The notes under the pieces were generated by a model that saw nothing but the letters and a program-made list of their open reading frames with translations, did no database searches and was not told the DNA's origin. Shown here piece after piece: positions 42,549 through 52,130 of a stretch of 64,000 nt of DNA. How positions within the stretch are numbered: position 1 is the stretch's first letter; every line of letters starts with the position of its first letter. This stretch comes from Desemzia sp. RIT 804 (lineage in GTDB: Bacteria > Bacillota > Bacilli > Lactobacillales > Carnobacteriaceae), in the NCBI RefSeq assembly GCF_016892605.1, contig NZ_JAFEMV010000001.1, forward strand, positions 930,001 to 994,000, given 5' to 3'. Made by a program: the position numbers and the translations under genes.

Positions 42549-43889
42549 TTAATACAATTTCAAATATTGCTCTCTTTCCCATTGTGTCACTTGGATGCGA
42601 AAAGCATCCCATTCTACTTTTTTAGCTTCTACAAAGTTGTTATAGATGTGTTCACCTAATCCATCTTTAATGACATCATCTTTTGATAATGCTTTAACAG
42701 CATCCAGTAAAGTTGAAGGCAAGTCATAGATTCCGTTTGCATGGCGGTCTTCTTCATCCATAGCATAAATGTTGCGGTCAATAGGCGCTGGTAATTCTAA
42801 GTCGTTTTTGATCCCGTCTAATCCAGCTTTCAACAAAGTAGCCATAGCTAGATAAGGATTCGCACTAGGGTCTACACTACGTACTTCGATACGTGTAGAC
42901 ATCCCACGTGATCCTGGTATACGAATCAATGGCGAACGATTTCGACCACTCCATGCAATATAAACTGGAGCTTCATAGCCTGGTACTAATCGTTTGTAAG
43001 AGTTCACTGTTGGATTGCAAATAGCGGTAAAGGCGTGAGCATGAGCTAAAGTTCCTGCAATAAATCCGCGAGCTGTATCACTTAATTCCATTTCCCCTTC
43101 GCTGTCGTAAAAAGCATTGCCTTCTTTAGTAAAGAGAGATAAGTTGAAATGCATTCCTGAACCATTTACACCAAATAAAGGTTTTGGCATAAAAGTGGCA
43201 TGCAGACCATGTTGGCGGGCTACTGTTTTTACCACTAGTTTGAATGTTTGAATATTATCGCAAGCTTCCACTGCATTCGCATATTTCCAATCGATCTCGT
43301 GTTGCCCAGGAGCTACTTCATGGTGGCTAGCTTCAATTTCAAAACCTAATTCTTCCAGTTGCAATACGATATCGCGTCGGCAATTTTCCCCTAGATCGAC
43401 AGGAGCTAAATCAAAATATCCACCGTGGTCATTTAACTCTAAAGTTGGTTCATTTTTATCATCAAGTTTAAATAAGAAAAATTCTGGCTCTGGTCCCAAA
43501 TTAAATTCAGTAAAGCCCAACTCTTCCATTTCCCCTAACACACGCTTCAGATTCGCACGCGGGTCTCCTAAAAATGGCGTTCCATCTGGATTGTAAATGT
43601 CACAAATCAGACGAGCTATTTTCCCGTTGCCCTCGCCAGCTCCCCATGGAAAAATCAGCCAAGTGTTCAAATCAGGATGTAAGTACATATCACTTTCTTC
43701 AATCCGCACAAATCCTTCGATGGAAGAACCGTCAAACATCATCTTATTGTCTAACACTTTATCTAATTGACTAATAGGTACTTCAACATTCTTAATGGTT
43801 CCTAAAATGTCGGTAAACATTAATCGTAAGAATCGTACATCTTCGTCTTTTGCAGCTTGTTCGATAAATTCTTTGGTAAATTTTGTCAT
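42549..43889 (-). CDS. glnA: Glutamine synthetase type I (GlnRA operon)
   Basis: A 446-aa enzyme that makes glutamine from glutamate, ammonia and ATP. Motifs: FDGSSIEGF near residue 52, the ATP site [14 protein letters not shown], and NPYLAMAT near the C-terminus. It is of the alpha subtype found in Firmicutes, without the adenylylation-type tail. It directly follows glnR, so it is the GlnR-controlled copy. A second glnA lies upstream of glnR. Confidence 0.95.
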   Translation of the reverse strand: MTKFTKEFIEQAAKDEDVRFLRLMFTDILGTIKNVEVPISQLDKVLDNKMMFDGSSIEGFVRIEESDMYLHPDLNTWLIFPWGAGEGNGKIARLICDIYNPDGTPFLGDPRANLKRVLGEMEELGFTEFNLGPEPEFFLFKLDDKNEPTLELNDHGGYFDLAPVDLGENCRRDIVLQLEELGFEIEASHHEVAPGQHEIDWKYANAVEACDNIQTFKLVVKTVARQHGLHATFMPKPLFGVNGSGMHFNLSLFTKEGNAFYDSEGEMELSDTARGFIAGTLAHAHAFTAICNPTVNSYKRLVPGYEAPVYIAWSGRNRSPLIRIPGSRGMSTRIEVRSVDPSANPYLAMATLLKAGLDGIKNDLELPAPIDRNIYAMDEEDRHANGIYDLPSTLLDAVKALSKDDVIKDGLGEHIYNNFVEAKKVEWDAFRIQVTQWEREQYLKLY

Positions 43890-43938
43890 AGCAGTTTCTC
43901 CCCTTAATAAATAAGTTTCATTTTTTTATGTAAAGCTA

Positions 43939-44331
43939 TTATTGTTTAAAATGTTGTTGATTTAATTTATTTTTATCTTTAGGAGACAATCCACTAATAG
44001 ATAAAAATTCTGAATGCAAGATTCTTCTCACATCATCATCCGTTAAATTTTTTTCGGGTGGCTTTGTTTTTTCATTTTTTTCAAGCTCTTTCAACTCATA
44101 AATTCTTTTAATGCCCGCCATATTGATTCCATCAGCTAAATAATCCTTAATCTCAAGAAGCACATCGATATCATTAAGAGAATACATTCTTCTATTGCCT
44201 TCATTTCGTTCAGGATATATCAATTCTTGCTCTTCATAATATCGTATCTGCCGAGCAGTTAAATCCGTCAATTTCATAACTGTACCAATCGGAAATACAG
44301 ACATAGATCTTCGCAATTCTTTCTCTCTCAT
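43939..44331 (-). CDS. glnR: GlnR nitrogen repressor (MerR family)
   Basis: A 130-aa repressor with a MerR-type winged HTH (FPIGTVMKLTDLTARQIRYY, EEQELIYPERNEGNRRMYSL) and a short C-terminal tail that senses feedback-inhibited glutamine synthetase. It leads the operon with glnA 50 bp downstream. A perfect GlnR box lies upstream. Confidence 0.93.
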   Translation of the reverse strand: MREKELRRSMSVFPIGTVMKLTDLTARQIRYYEEQELIYPERNEGNRRMYSLNDIDVLLEIKDYLADGINMAGIKRIYELKELEKNEKTKPPEKNLTDDDVRRILHSEFLSISGLSPKDKNKLNQQHFKQ

Positions 44332-44404
44332 TTTTGCCCTCCTCTCAATTACTTTTACAGATTACCAGTTCATTTAACGCTTGTCAATCTATTTTTTTAC
44401 AAAA

Positions 44405-44421
44405 TGTTAGATCTTCTAACA
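44405..44421. promoter_or_regulatory. GlnR/TnrA box before glnR
   Basis: TGTTAGATCTTCTAACA fits TGTNA-N7-TNACA exactly and is a perfect palindrome apart from the centre. It lies about 75-90 bp before the glnR start, consistent with autorepression. Confidence 0.88.
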
Positions 44422-44580
44422 TCTAATTCCGAACTTAACTGTTTTAAAAGTTTTTTTCATTCCGAATTGAGGAGTTCGTTTTCAGGTATACCACTTTTTA
44501 TAAATGAGTAAACAAATCCAAAAAAGGCCAGCCTTCTCACTCGCACACAGACCATCTATTTGTCTCAGCGGTTCTATGAG

Positions 44581-44653
44581 GTCTCAGGAGAGATTCGAAC
44601 TCTCGATCATTCGCTTAGAAGGTAAATGCTCTATTCGACTGAGCTACTGAGAT
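44581..44653 (-). tRNA. tRNA-Arg(TCT), slightly degenerate
   Basis: The minus strand folds as a tRNA: acceptor ATCTCAG, D arm GCTC...GAGC, anticodon loop CTTCTAA (anticodon TCT, Arg), T arm GAGAGTTCGAATCTCTC and 3' acceptor CTGAGAC. Oddities are an A-C mismatch at the acceptor end, an A-C mismatch in the anticodon stem (TTTAC/GCGAA) and no encoded CCA. It may be functional or a decaying copy. Confidence 0.7.
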
Positions 44654-44740
44654 AAGTTTTTGCCTTAGTGTAAAGAATGATAGAAAACATCTATTGCCTT
44701 TTAGGAAGCCGTTTTACTCGATTTAAGGGTTACAAGCAAA

Positions 44741-44776
44741 AAAAAGACTGAGACACTTTGCGGTCTCAGTCTTTTA
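44741..44776 (-). terminator. Terminator of the second glnA
   Basis: AAAAAAGACTGAGAC pairs with GTCTCAGTCTTTT; it lies just after the stop codon on the minus strand. Confidence 0.85.
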
Positions 44777-44787
44777 CATATTGCATA

Positions 44788-46119
44788 CTATTTCTTAAAG
44801 TACTTTTGTTGTTCCCACGGGGATACTTGTTCGTTGTATTCTGCCCATTCTTGTGTTCGGATGGTAATGAAGTTCTTGTACATATGATCTCCCATGGCTT
44901 CTTTCATGAGTTCATCTTTTCTCAAGTAGTTAACAGCTTCATATAAAGTTGCAGGCAGACGTTCAATATCTTGTTCTCCAAGTTCTGCGGAAGTCATTTG
45001 ATAAATGTTCTTTTCAACAGGCTCTGCTACTACTTTGCTTTCTTGAATCCCACTTAATCCGGCTTTCAATAATACAGCTAATGCAAGGTAAGGATTTGCA
45101 CTAGGGTCTACACTGCGCAATTCAACACGAGTAGACATTCCTCTCGATGTTGGTACGCGTACTAACGGCGAACGGTTGCTTGCACTCCAAGCAATGTGGA
45201 CAGGCGCTTCAAATCCTGGTGTGAGACGTTTATAAGAATTTACCGTTGGATTGCAAATCGCAGTATAAGCTTTAGCGTGTTTCAAAAGTCCTGCAATGAA
45301 TTCGTGAGCCGTTTTACTTAAGCCCATAATATCTTCTTCATCGTAAAAGGCATTTCCTTCTTCATTGAATAAAGACATATTGAAATGCATTCCAGATCCA
45401 TGGACACCATTGATTGGTTTCGGCATGAACGAAGCATGCAACCCGTGCTTACGAGCAATGGTTTTCACTACTAGTTTAAATGTCTGGATGTTGTCACAAG
45501 CTTCTACAGCGTCTGCATATTTCCAATCGATTTCATGTTGTCCTGGAGCCGCTTCATGATGGCTAGCTTCGATCTCAAAGCCTAATTCCTCTAGTTGCAG
45601 TACAATATCTCGTCGGCAATTTTCACCTAGATCAGTAGGAGCTAAATCAAAATAACCACCATGATCATTTAATCGTTGTGATGGTTCTCCATTTTCATCT
45701 AATTTAAACAAGAAAAATTCTGGTTCTGGTCCTAAATTAAATTCTGTGAATCCTTCACTTTCCATCTCTTTTAAAATTCGTTTTAAATTCGAACGTGGAT
45801 CTCCATCAAATGGTGTTCCATCTGGATTGTATACATCACAAATCAACCGCGCGATTTTCCCGTATTCCGTGTCCCATGGGAAAATGAGCCAAGTTGATAA
45901 ATCTGGTCGCAATTGCATGTCACTCTCTTCAACCCCTACGAAGCCATCGATTGATGAACCGTCAAACATCATTTTATTGTCTAACACCTTATCGAGTTGA
46001 CTAATGGGAACTTCTACATTTTTTATGACCCCATCTATATCCGTAAACATCAAACGTAAGAAACGTACATTTTCTGACTGTGCAATTTCCTTGATTTCTT
46101 GCTTTGTATGATTTTTCAT
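44788..46119 (-). CDS. glnA: Glutamine synthetase type I, second copy
   Basis: About 443 aa and highly similar to the copy at 42549 over its whole length ([53 protein letters not shown]). The start at 46119 is chosen by alignment with the other copy; an upstream TTG at 46176 with GAGGAG is a possible longer start. The divergence at both ends and between the copies suggests an old duplication. It lies between ynbB and the tRNA/glnR, so the repressor gene is flanked by two glnA genes. Confidence 0.93.
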   Translation of the reverse strand: MKNHTKQEIKEIAQSENVRFLRLMFTDIDGVIKNVEVPISQLDKVLDNKMMFDGSSIDGFVGVEESDMQLRPDLSTWLIFPWDTEYGKIARLICDVYNPDGTPFDGDPRSNLKRILKEMESEGFTEFNLGPEPEFFLFKLDENGEPSQRLNDHGGYFDLAPTDLGENCRRDIVLQLEELGFEIEASHHEAAPGQHEIDWKYADAVEACDNIQTFKLVVKTIARKHGLHASFMPKPINGVHGSGMHFNMSLFNEEGNAFYDEEDIMGLSKTAHEFIAGLLKHAKAYTAICNPTVNSYKRLTPGFEAPVHIAWSASNRSPLVRVPTSRGMSTRVELRSVDPSANPYLALAVLLKAGLSGIQESKVVAEPVEKNIYQMTSAELGEQDIERLPATLYEAVNYLRKDELMKEAMGDHMYKNFITIRTQEWAEYNEQVSPWEQQKYFKK

Positions 46120-46242
46120 TGGTTTGTAAATAAACTCCTCTTTATTTTTTTCTTTCTTAAATTGTGTCTTCCACAATTTCTCCTCATTAAACGTAACATA
46201 AAATCAAGAGTTCTGTCATGGAATAAGGCCTATAGAGCAAAG

Positions 46243-46284
46243 AAAAAAGCCTAAACATAGTCTTTTTCTTCTGCTTAGGCTTCA
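46243..46284 (-). terminator. Terminator of ynbB
   Basis: AAAAAAGCCTAA pairs with TTAGGCTT around a long loop; it lies directly after the ynbB stop, facing the second glnA promoter. Confidence 0.65.
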
Positions 46285-46287
46285 AGA

Positions 46288-47553
46288 TTAATTATTTTTT
46301 GTCTCAAAATACAACTCAGATACTGCCGCTGTTACAGCTAATTTAACGTGTTCAAACGTTAATCCTCCTTGGACATACAACGTATACGGTGCACGGATCG
46401 GACCATCAGCTGTCAGTTCAATACTAGATCCTTGAACAAATGTTCCAGCCGCCATGATAACATCATCTTCGTATCCCGGCATATAGGCTCCAATTGGTGT
46501 TACATGCGCATTGATCGGAGAATATTTCTGGATCGTTTGCGCAAATTGAACCATCTTCTCTTCATCGTTCAAGGAAATCATTTGAATCAAATCTGTGCGT
46601 TTTTCATCCCATCTAGGCGTAGACGAGACAGCACATGTTTCCAATAAAGCAGCTGTATAAACTGCACCTTTTAAAGCTTCACCAACTGTATGAGGCGCCA
46701 TAAAGAAACCTTGGTACATTTCGGGTAAGCTGTATAGTGAAGCCCCTGCTTCACGACCGATACCAGGAGAGGTTAAACGGTAACCGCATGCTTCTACTAA
46801 ATCCAATCGCCCAACGATGTAGCCGCCAATTTTAGCTAATCCACCACCAGGATTTTTGATCAAAGAACCAGCAATCAAATCAGCACCTACTTCTATCGGC
46901 TCTTTTTCTTCGACAAATTCCCCATAGCAATTATCGACAAAAATAATGACTTTTGGATCAATCTCTTTGACAAATTGAACCATTTCTTTGATTTGAGCAA
47001 TGGTAAAAGAAGGTCGGTTTGCATATCCACGAGATCGTTGAATCGCTACGACTTTTGTTTTATCGGTCATTTTTTCTTTGACCGTTTCAAAGTCTACTCT
47101 ACCATCATCTAAAAGGTCTACTGAATCGTATCCCATTTGATACTCTTTAAAAGAACCGACTGCGTTTCCAGTCACTCCAACAACTTCAAGCAACGTATCG
47201 TATGGTTGACCTGTGATGTACAATAAATCGTTCCCCGGACGCATAATTCCAAACAAAGCTGTAGTAATGGCGTGTGTACCAGATATCAGCTGTGGGCGAA
47301 CCAATCCGGCTTCTGCTTTAAAGACATCTGCATAGACTTCTTCTAACGTATCACGGCCAAAATCATCATATCCATAACCAGTTGTAGGATTAAAGTGGTG
47401 ATCTGAGACTCGTTTCTCGCGGAAGCTGTCTAACACTTTTTTTTGGTTGATTAAAGCAGTTTCATGAATGTGATCCAGCACAGGTTGAATCTTTTTTTCC
47501 ACCTCATTTATTCGCTCTTGCAACTCTGGTGTATATTGTTTATTCCAACTCAT
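46288..47553 (-). CDS. ynbB: YnbB-type PLP enzyme (methionine gamma-lyase/aluminium-resistance family)
   Basis: A 421-aa PLP-dependent protein (TTGYGYDDFGRDTLEEVYAD, LISGTHAITTALFG, VFVDNCYGEFVEEKEP near IIFVDNCYGEF, and SLIKNPGGGLAKIGG with the PLP lysine). The ATG at 47553 overlaps the hflX stop codon as ATGA, so the genes are translationally coupled. The family is called aluminium resistance or methionine gamma-lyase-like; its substrate is not established. Confidence 0.9.
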   Translation of the reverse strand: MSWNKQYTPELQERINEVEKKIQPVLDHIHETALINQKKVLDSFREKRVSDHHFNPTTGYGYDDFGRDTLEEVYADVFKAEAGLVRPQLISGTHAITTALFGIMRPGNDLLYITGQPYDTLLEVVGVTGNAVGSFKEYQMGYDSVDLLDDGRVDFETVKEKMTDKTKVVAIQRSRGYANRPSFTIAQIKEMVQFVKEIDPKVIIFVDNCYGEFVEEKEPIEVGADLIAGSLIKNPGGGLAKIGGYIVGRLDLVEACGYRLTSPGIGREAGASLYSLPEMYQGFFMAPHTVGEALKGAVYTAALLETCAVSSTPRWDEKRTDLIQMISLNDEEKMVQFAQTIQKYSPINAHVTPIGAYMPGYEDDVIMAAGTFVQGSSIELTADGPIRAPYTLYVQGGLTFEHVKLAVTAAVSELYFETKNN

Positions 47554-48797
47554 TCTTTCTTTGATTCTCCAATCCATCTAGACTTCGCTTTAGCGTAGCC
47601 TTTTACGACATAAACATTTTTTTCTTCATCGTACACTTGTGTAGCCACTTGTGTTTCTTGTTTCAGTTGTATCAATACGTCCCCTTCATCTACCGGTATT
47701 TCTATTCGATAAGGTTCCATGATTTCTTCTACTTTATCCATTATTTCAGTCACTAACAATTCGATATCTTGGTCATTTCTTGCAGATATCACAATATTCG
47801 GGAAATAATCCGGGTAAAACGACCCTTCAATTAGATCGCTTTTATTGTAAATCGTTAAAATCGGAAGATGGTCCATTTTTAGATCCATCAATAAACTCAT
47901 TACTGTACGTTCATGTTCCAACATATTTTCTGCCGAAGCATCTACAACATGCAACAATAAGTCTACACCTCTGGTTTCTTCGAGGGTTGAGTGGAATGCT
48001 TCGATCAACTGTGTTGGCAGATCTTGAATAAATCCTACTGTATCTGTTACCGTCACGTTCAATCCACTAGGCAGCTTCAATTGTCTTGTTAGCGGGTCTA
48101 ATGTAGCAAATAATTTATTCTCTTCATAGGTTTCGGCGTTGGTCAACTTATTTAGTAACGTAGATTTTCCGGCATTGGTATAGCCGATTAACCCAATTTG
48201 GAAAATATTGCTTTCTTTTCGCTGTTTGCGTGTCAGTTCTCGGTGCTTTTCTGTTCTGGACAATTCTTTACGGATATCATTTATTTGATCACGAATGTAA
48301 CGGCGGTCAGTTTCCAATTTGGTTTCACCAGGACCTCTTGTCCCGATTCCCCCACCAAGTCTGGACAGGTTTACGCCTTGGCCAGCAAGTCTTGGCAATA
48401 AATATTGCAATTGAGCCAATTCAACTTGCAGTTTTCCTTCTTTGCTTTTGGCATGCATCGCAAAGATGTCCAAGATCAATTGAACGCGGTCAATGACTTT
48501 TATCTCTATCACATCTTGAATATTCCTTGTTTGCCCCGGGGTCAATTCATGGTTAAAAACTACGGTATCTGCTTCAACCTCTTCTACCAATTGACCCAAT
48601 TCTTCTATTTTTCCTTTACCCAAATAAGTTCTTGAATCAACCCGTGCTCTTTTTTGGGTCAGTTGACCGACCACTATTCCTTGAGCTGTTTCAGTTAATT
48701 GTTCTAACTCTTTTAGTGAATAATTAAATCCAAAATCTGTTTCTGTCGTTTGGACCCCTACTAATATTACTCGTTCTGCTTTAGCTTGTGTCTCCAT
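47550..48797 (-). CDS. hflX: HflX GTPase (ribosome rescue/splitting)
   Basis: A 415-aa GTPase that binds the 50S subunit and rescues stalled or heat-damaged ribosomes. The N-terminal HflX domain (GKGKIEELGQLVEEVEADTV, FNHELTPGQTRNIQD) is followed by GPGETKLETDRR and the G domain with G1 GYTNAGKSTLLN, G3 DTVGF and G4 NKSD. It lies downstream of miaA and is coupled to ynbB. Confidence 0.95.
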   Translation of the reverse strand: METQAKAERVILVGVQTTETDFGFNYSLKELEQLTETAQGIVVGQLTQKRARVDSRTYLGKGKIEELGQLVEEVEADTVVFNHELTPGQTRNIQDVIEIKVIDRVQLILDIFAMHAKSKEGKLQVELAQLQYLLPRLAGQGVNLSRLGGGIGTRGPGETKLETDRRYIRDQINDIRKELSRTEKHRELTRKQRKESNIFQIGLIGYTNAGKSTLLNKLTNAETYEENKLFATLDPLTRQLKLPSGLNVTVTDTVGFIQDLPTQLIEAFHSTLEETRGVDLLLHVVDASAENMLEHERTVMSLLMDLKMDHLPILTIYNKSDLIEGSFYPDYFPNIVISARNDQDIELLVTEIMDKVEEIMEPYRIEIPVDEGDVLIQLKQETQVATQVYDEEKNVYVVKGYAKAKSRWIGESKKE

Positions 48798-48835
48798 AAA
48801 ATCACCCCTTAATTATTTCATTTGACACCTAAACG

Positions 48836-49777
48836 TTACTTAAAAAACGCCTTAACTTCTGCCATCACTTGTTTTTGATCTGTCGGTCTATCTATCAGAT
48901 CCCACCAACTTACATCATTCATGCGATTCTTAAACCAAGTTAACTGTCTTTTAGCGTATCGTCTAGAATTTTGCTTGATTTGCTCAACTACGTCTTCAAT
49001 GGACTCTTCTCCTTTAAAGTAGGAAAACCATTCTTTATAGCCGATACCTTTAGCAGCTTGCATATTCTCCCAACCTTGTTCAACTATCTGATACGCTTCT
49101 TTTTCTAAGCCAGCAGCAACCATTTGATCGACACGCGAATTGATTCGATCATACAACACAGAACGTGCGGTATCCAAACCAATTATTTTTGCTTCATAAA
49201 CAGATTCCTTTTGTTGGCGCTCATTTTGGTAAGAAGAAAATAATTCTCCAGTTACATAGAATACTTCTAACGCTCTGATTACTCTTCTGCGATTGTTATA
49301 GTGTATTTTCTGGGCTGCCTCAGGATCGATTCCTTTCAATTCTTCCCACAAATAAAGATTTCCTTTTTCCTTTGCCACAGCTTCTTTTTCATCTCTGAAA
49401 ACTAGATCTGTCTGGCCTTCTCCACCATAACTGACATCATAAAGCAACGATTCGATATACAAGCCTGTTCCGCCTACAATAATAGGTGTTTTCCCTTTAG
49501 CCGTAATCTGTTGAATCAATTTTTTAGCTCTCTTTTGAAACACGGTAACAGTATAACTATCCCAAGGCTCTACTTCATCAATCAGATAGTGGGGTATACC
49601 TTCCATTTCTTCAGGCGTTATTTTAGCTGTTCCAATATCTAGGCCTTTGTAGATCTGCATAGAATCGCCACTGATGATTTCTCCGTTCATTTCTTTGGCT
49701 ATTTCGATACTCAAATTCGTTTTTCCAACTGCTGTCGGTCCCACAATAACAAGTATTTTGGTTTTCATGAGTAACAC
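48836..49777 (-). CDS. miaA: tRNA dimethylallyltransferase MiaA
   Basis: A 313-aa enzyme that adds the dimethylallyl group to A37 of tRNAs reading UNN codons. Motifs: P-loop GPTAVGKT, ISGDSMQIYKGLDIGTAK, HYLIDEVEPWDSYTV, GGTGLYIESLLYD, and the tRNA-binding RYAKRQLTWFKNR. The first codon could be GTG at 49777 or the ATG at 49768, with AAGGAGTG upstream. It is first in the miaA-hflX-ynbB order; no hfq follows. Confidence 0.95.
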   Translation of the reverse strand: MLLMKTKILVIVGPTAVGKTNLSIEIAKEMNGEIISGDSMQIYKGLDIGTAKITPEEMEGIPHYLIDEVEPWDSYTVTVFQKRAKKLIQQITAKGKTPIIVGGTGLYIESLLYDVSYGGEGQTDLVFRDEKEAVAKEKGNLYLWEELKGIDPEAAQKIHYNNRRRVIRALEVFYVTGELFSSYQNERQQKESVYEAKIIGLDTARSVLYDRINSRVDQMVAAGLEKEAYQIVEQGWENMQAAKGIGYKEWFSYFKGEESIEDVVEQIKQNSRRYAKRQLTWFKNRMNDVSWWDLIDRPTDQKQVMAEVKAFFK

Positions 49778-49964
49778 AACACTCCTTTTCCCCTACCAAT
49801 ACTCACTTTACTCAAGAAAACAACTAGCAAACTAGTTAAAAATAACTTTTTTTTATTTTTATGGATCTTTTTCTTGATCTGACTATTGCTCCTTCTATTG
49901 TCTCAGTAATTATACCATATATTGTTCTATTCCTCTCCTGGCAAAGATAATTTAGTGTTCTGAC

Positions 49965-49993
49965 TTTACAACAGGAACAAGTGTTCGTATAAT
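49965..49993 (+). promoter_or_regulatory. SOS promoter of the second Y-family polymerase
   Basis: TTTACA (49965-49970), 17-bp spacer, TATAAT (49988-49993). The LexA-like box GGAACAAGTGTTCG (49974-49987) fills the spacer and abuts the -10, exactly as at the yolD promoter. Confidence 0.85.
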
Positions 49994-50056
49994 GAATATG
50001 AGTTATTGATAATAAATCCCATACTCCTAAAAAGGAAGGATCAGGAGGTGCTCACA

Positions 50057-51331
50057 ATGATTCGGATCGACTATACAAATGAACCCCGAAAAGATATTTT
50101 ATGCATTGATGTAAAGTCTTTTTTTGCTTCCGTAGAAGCCGTTAAACGTGGCTATCATCCTCTAAATGCCTATATTGTCGTCATGAGTAAGCCGACTGAA
50201 GAAGGTGGATTAGTATTAGCTGCTTCTCCTAAAGTAAAAACAGAATACGGCATTCAGACTGGATCAAGAAGATTCGAGATTCCAAAAAATTCAAACATCA
50301 AAATTGTCGAGCCTAGAATGGGATTGTATTTGAAAGTAAACGGAATGATCAACGACATCTATAAAGAATTTGTCTCAGAATCTGATCTACATGTTTATAG
50401 CGTGGATGAAACCTTTCTTGACGTAACTTTTTCGCATGCTTTATTCGGAGATACTTTGCAAATTGCGCGCAAGATTCAAGATGTTATTTGGAAACGCCTT
50501 AGATTAGTTGTCTCTGTAGGCATCGGAGATAATCCCTTGTTGGCAAAATTAGCTTTAGATAACCAAGCTAAGCATGCTTTCCCTTTTATTGCCGAATGGC
50601 ATTACGAGGATGTCCCAAATACAGTTTGGAAAATAGATCCTATCACTGAAATGTGGGGCATCGGAAAACGGACTGCCAATAATTTACATCAACTAGGAAT
50701 CGATTCTGTTTATCGCCTGTCTCAGTACAATGTTCAATCCCTTACGCGCATTCATGGTGTGATCGGTGAGCAGTTATTTTATCATGCTCATGGAGTCGAC
50801 CATAGCGTTCTCTCAGAAAAATATATCCCTTTATCCAATTCTTATGGAAAAAGCCAAATATTGGATCGCGACTACACGATTCAATATGAAATCGAAGTCG
50901 TGATTCGTGAAATGGCGGATCAAGTCGCAGCTCGATTGAGAAAATACCATGTCGAAGCTGGAGTGATCCATTTAACGATCGGATTTTCGGATGAGATCGC
51001 CGACAAAGGATTCAGTCATCAACTAAGTATCTTTCCAACCTCCCTCAGTAAAGCTATTATTGACGTCTGTCTATACCTCTTTCGTACATATTATAAAGGT
51101 CAACCTGTTCGAAACCTTAGTATTCAATCCGGAAAAATTCAACTTAAATCTCATTTGCAAATGAATTTATTTGAAACTCCAGAAGAAACCCTTCGACAAA
51201 ACGAATTAGAGCTCGTTATCGACCGAGTGCGCAATAAATACGGCTACTCTTCTCTGATCCACGCCAGCAGCCTGACTCGAGGCGGAACAGCCATCACAAG
51301 AAGCGGACTCATAGGAGGACACAAAGGATAG
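50057..51331 (+). CDS. Y-family DNA polymerase (UvrX/UmuC type), second copy
   Basis: A 424-aa polymerase; ATG at 50057 with AGGAGGTGCTCACA. It closely resembles the one at 34483-35757 (palm DVKSFFASVEAVKR, YSVDETFLDV with catalytic residues, EMWGIGKRTANNLHQLGIDS, and the end SSLTRGGTAITRSGLIGGHK). It has no YolD partner here but its own SOS promoter. Its stop codon lies within the first unit of the tandem hairpin repeats that follow, so the repeats have grown directly onto the gene end. Confidence 0.92.
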   Translation: MIRIDYTNEPRKDILCIDVKSFFASVEAVKRGYHPLNAYIVVMSKPTEEGGLVLAASPKVKTEYGIQTGSRRFEIPKNSNIKIVEPRMGLYLKVNGMINDIYKEFVSESDLHVYSVDETFLDVTFSHALFGDTLQIARKIQDVIWKRLRLVVSVGIGDNPLLAKLALDNQAKHAFPFIAEWHYEDVPNTVWKIDPITEMWGIGKRTANNLHQLGIDSVYRLSQYNVQSLTRIHGVIGEQLFYHAHGVDHSVLSEKYIPLSNSYGKSQILDRDYTIQYEIEVVIREMADQVAARLRKYHVEAGVIHLTIGFSDEIADKGFSHQLSIFPTSLSKAIIDVCLYLFRTYYKGQPVRNLSIQSGKIQLKSHLQMNLFETPEETLRQNELELVIDRVRNKYGYSSLIHASSLTRGGTAITRSGLIGGHKG

Positions 51332-51865
51332 AGAGCGAAGAAAACCGGTCAGACTCCCGTAGAGTTCACTTTTCTCTTTTTTGTGGGGTGTTTTTCCACA
51401 CAAAAAGAGAAAATGAAATCATAGGGAGTCTGGTTTGTGCAGCTGGTTTAAGGATAGAGAGCGAAGAAAGGCGTTTAGGACGTCGGATATTTTATCCCCT
51501 AACAGTTTGGGGGCTTTCCAAACAGTTAGGGGGATAAAATAGTAGTGCGGCCTGCCTTTCACAGCTCGTTTGGGATAGAGAGCGAAGAAAACCGGTCAGA
51601 CTCCCGTAGAGTTCACTTTTCTCTTTTTTTGTGGGGTGTTTTTCCACACAAAAAGAGAAAATGAAATCATAGGGAGTCTGGTTTGTGCAGCTGGTTTAAG
51701 GATAGAGAGCGAAGAAAGGCGTTTAGGACGCCGGATATTTCATCCCCTAACAGTTTGGGGGCTTTCCAAACAGTTAGGGGGATAAAATAGTAGTGCGGCC
51801 TGCCTTTCACAGCTCGTTTGGGATAGAGAGCGAAGAAAGGCGTTTAGGACGCCGGATATTTCATT
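51326..51865. repeat. Tandem array of alternating hairpin repeats
   Basis: Two alternating units share the head GGATAGAGAGCGAAGAAA. Unit A (126-127 bp; 51326 and 51573) folds through CAGACTCCC/GGGAGTCTG and CTTTTCTC...GAGAAAA around GTGGGGTGTTTTTCCACAC. Unit B (121 bp; 51452 and 51700, partial at 51821) folds through TTTTATCCCCTAACAGTTTG and a near complement. A-B-A-B-partial B gives a period of about 247 bp with very few differences, so the duplication is recent. A related hairpin lies at 52003-52051. No coding sequence is evident. Confidence 0.85.
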
Positions 51866-51888
51866 CAACTCATTTATTTTTTGCATAC

Positions 51889-51937
51889 AAAAAAGTCTAA
51901 AGTAAGAGTTTTTCTCACTCTTACTTTAGACTTTTTT
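51889..51937. terminator. Strong bidirectional terminator
   Basis: AAAAAAGTCTAAAGTAAGAGT pairs perfectly with its complement around a short loop (TTTTCTC), ending in T6. (Stem given at 20 bases or fewer: AAAAAGTCTAAAGTAAGAGT.). Confidence 0.9.
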
Positions 51938-52002
51938 AGTTGGTTTGAATAGTTTGCGCTGGGATATATAGACGCGCTTCGCAAGGCAACTCATACTACT
52001 AC

Positions 52003-52051
52003 AAAACTACCCGGACGGTTTGGAAAAAGCCCAAACTGTCCGGGTAGTTTT
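52003..52051. repeat. Long hairpin related to unit B
   Basis: AAAACTACCCGGACGGTTTG pairs with CAAACTGTCCGGGTAGTTTT around GAAAAAGCC, with one mismatch. It lies between the terminator and the converging rhodanese gene and looks like a further, diverged member of the repeat family. Confidence 0.7.
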
Positions 52052-52130
52052 ATGTACGATGAGCTAAACGTCTTGCTCCGCGCTCTGCTTATATTCAATG
52101 AGCAAAACGCTAGGTTTCACTCTTTGCTTT

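Noticed and set aside
51326-51865. Possible CRISPR or tandem gene repeats.
   Set aside because: Units of about 120 bp alternate and are self-complementary hairpins without spacers; no open frame is conserved.
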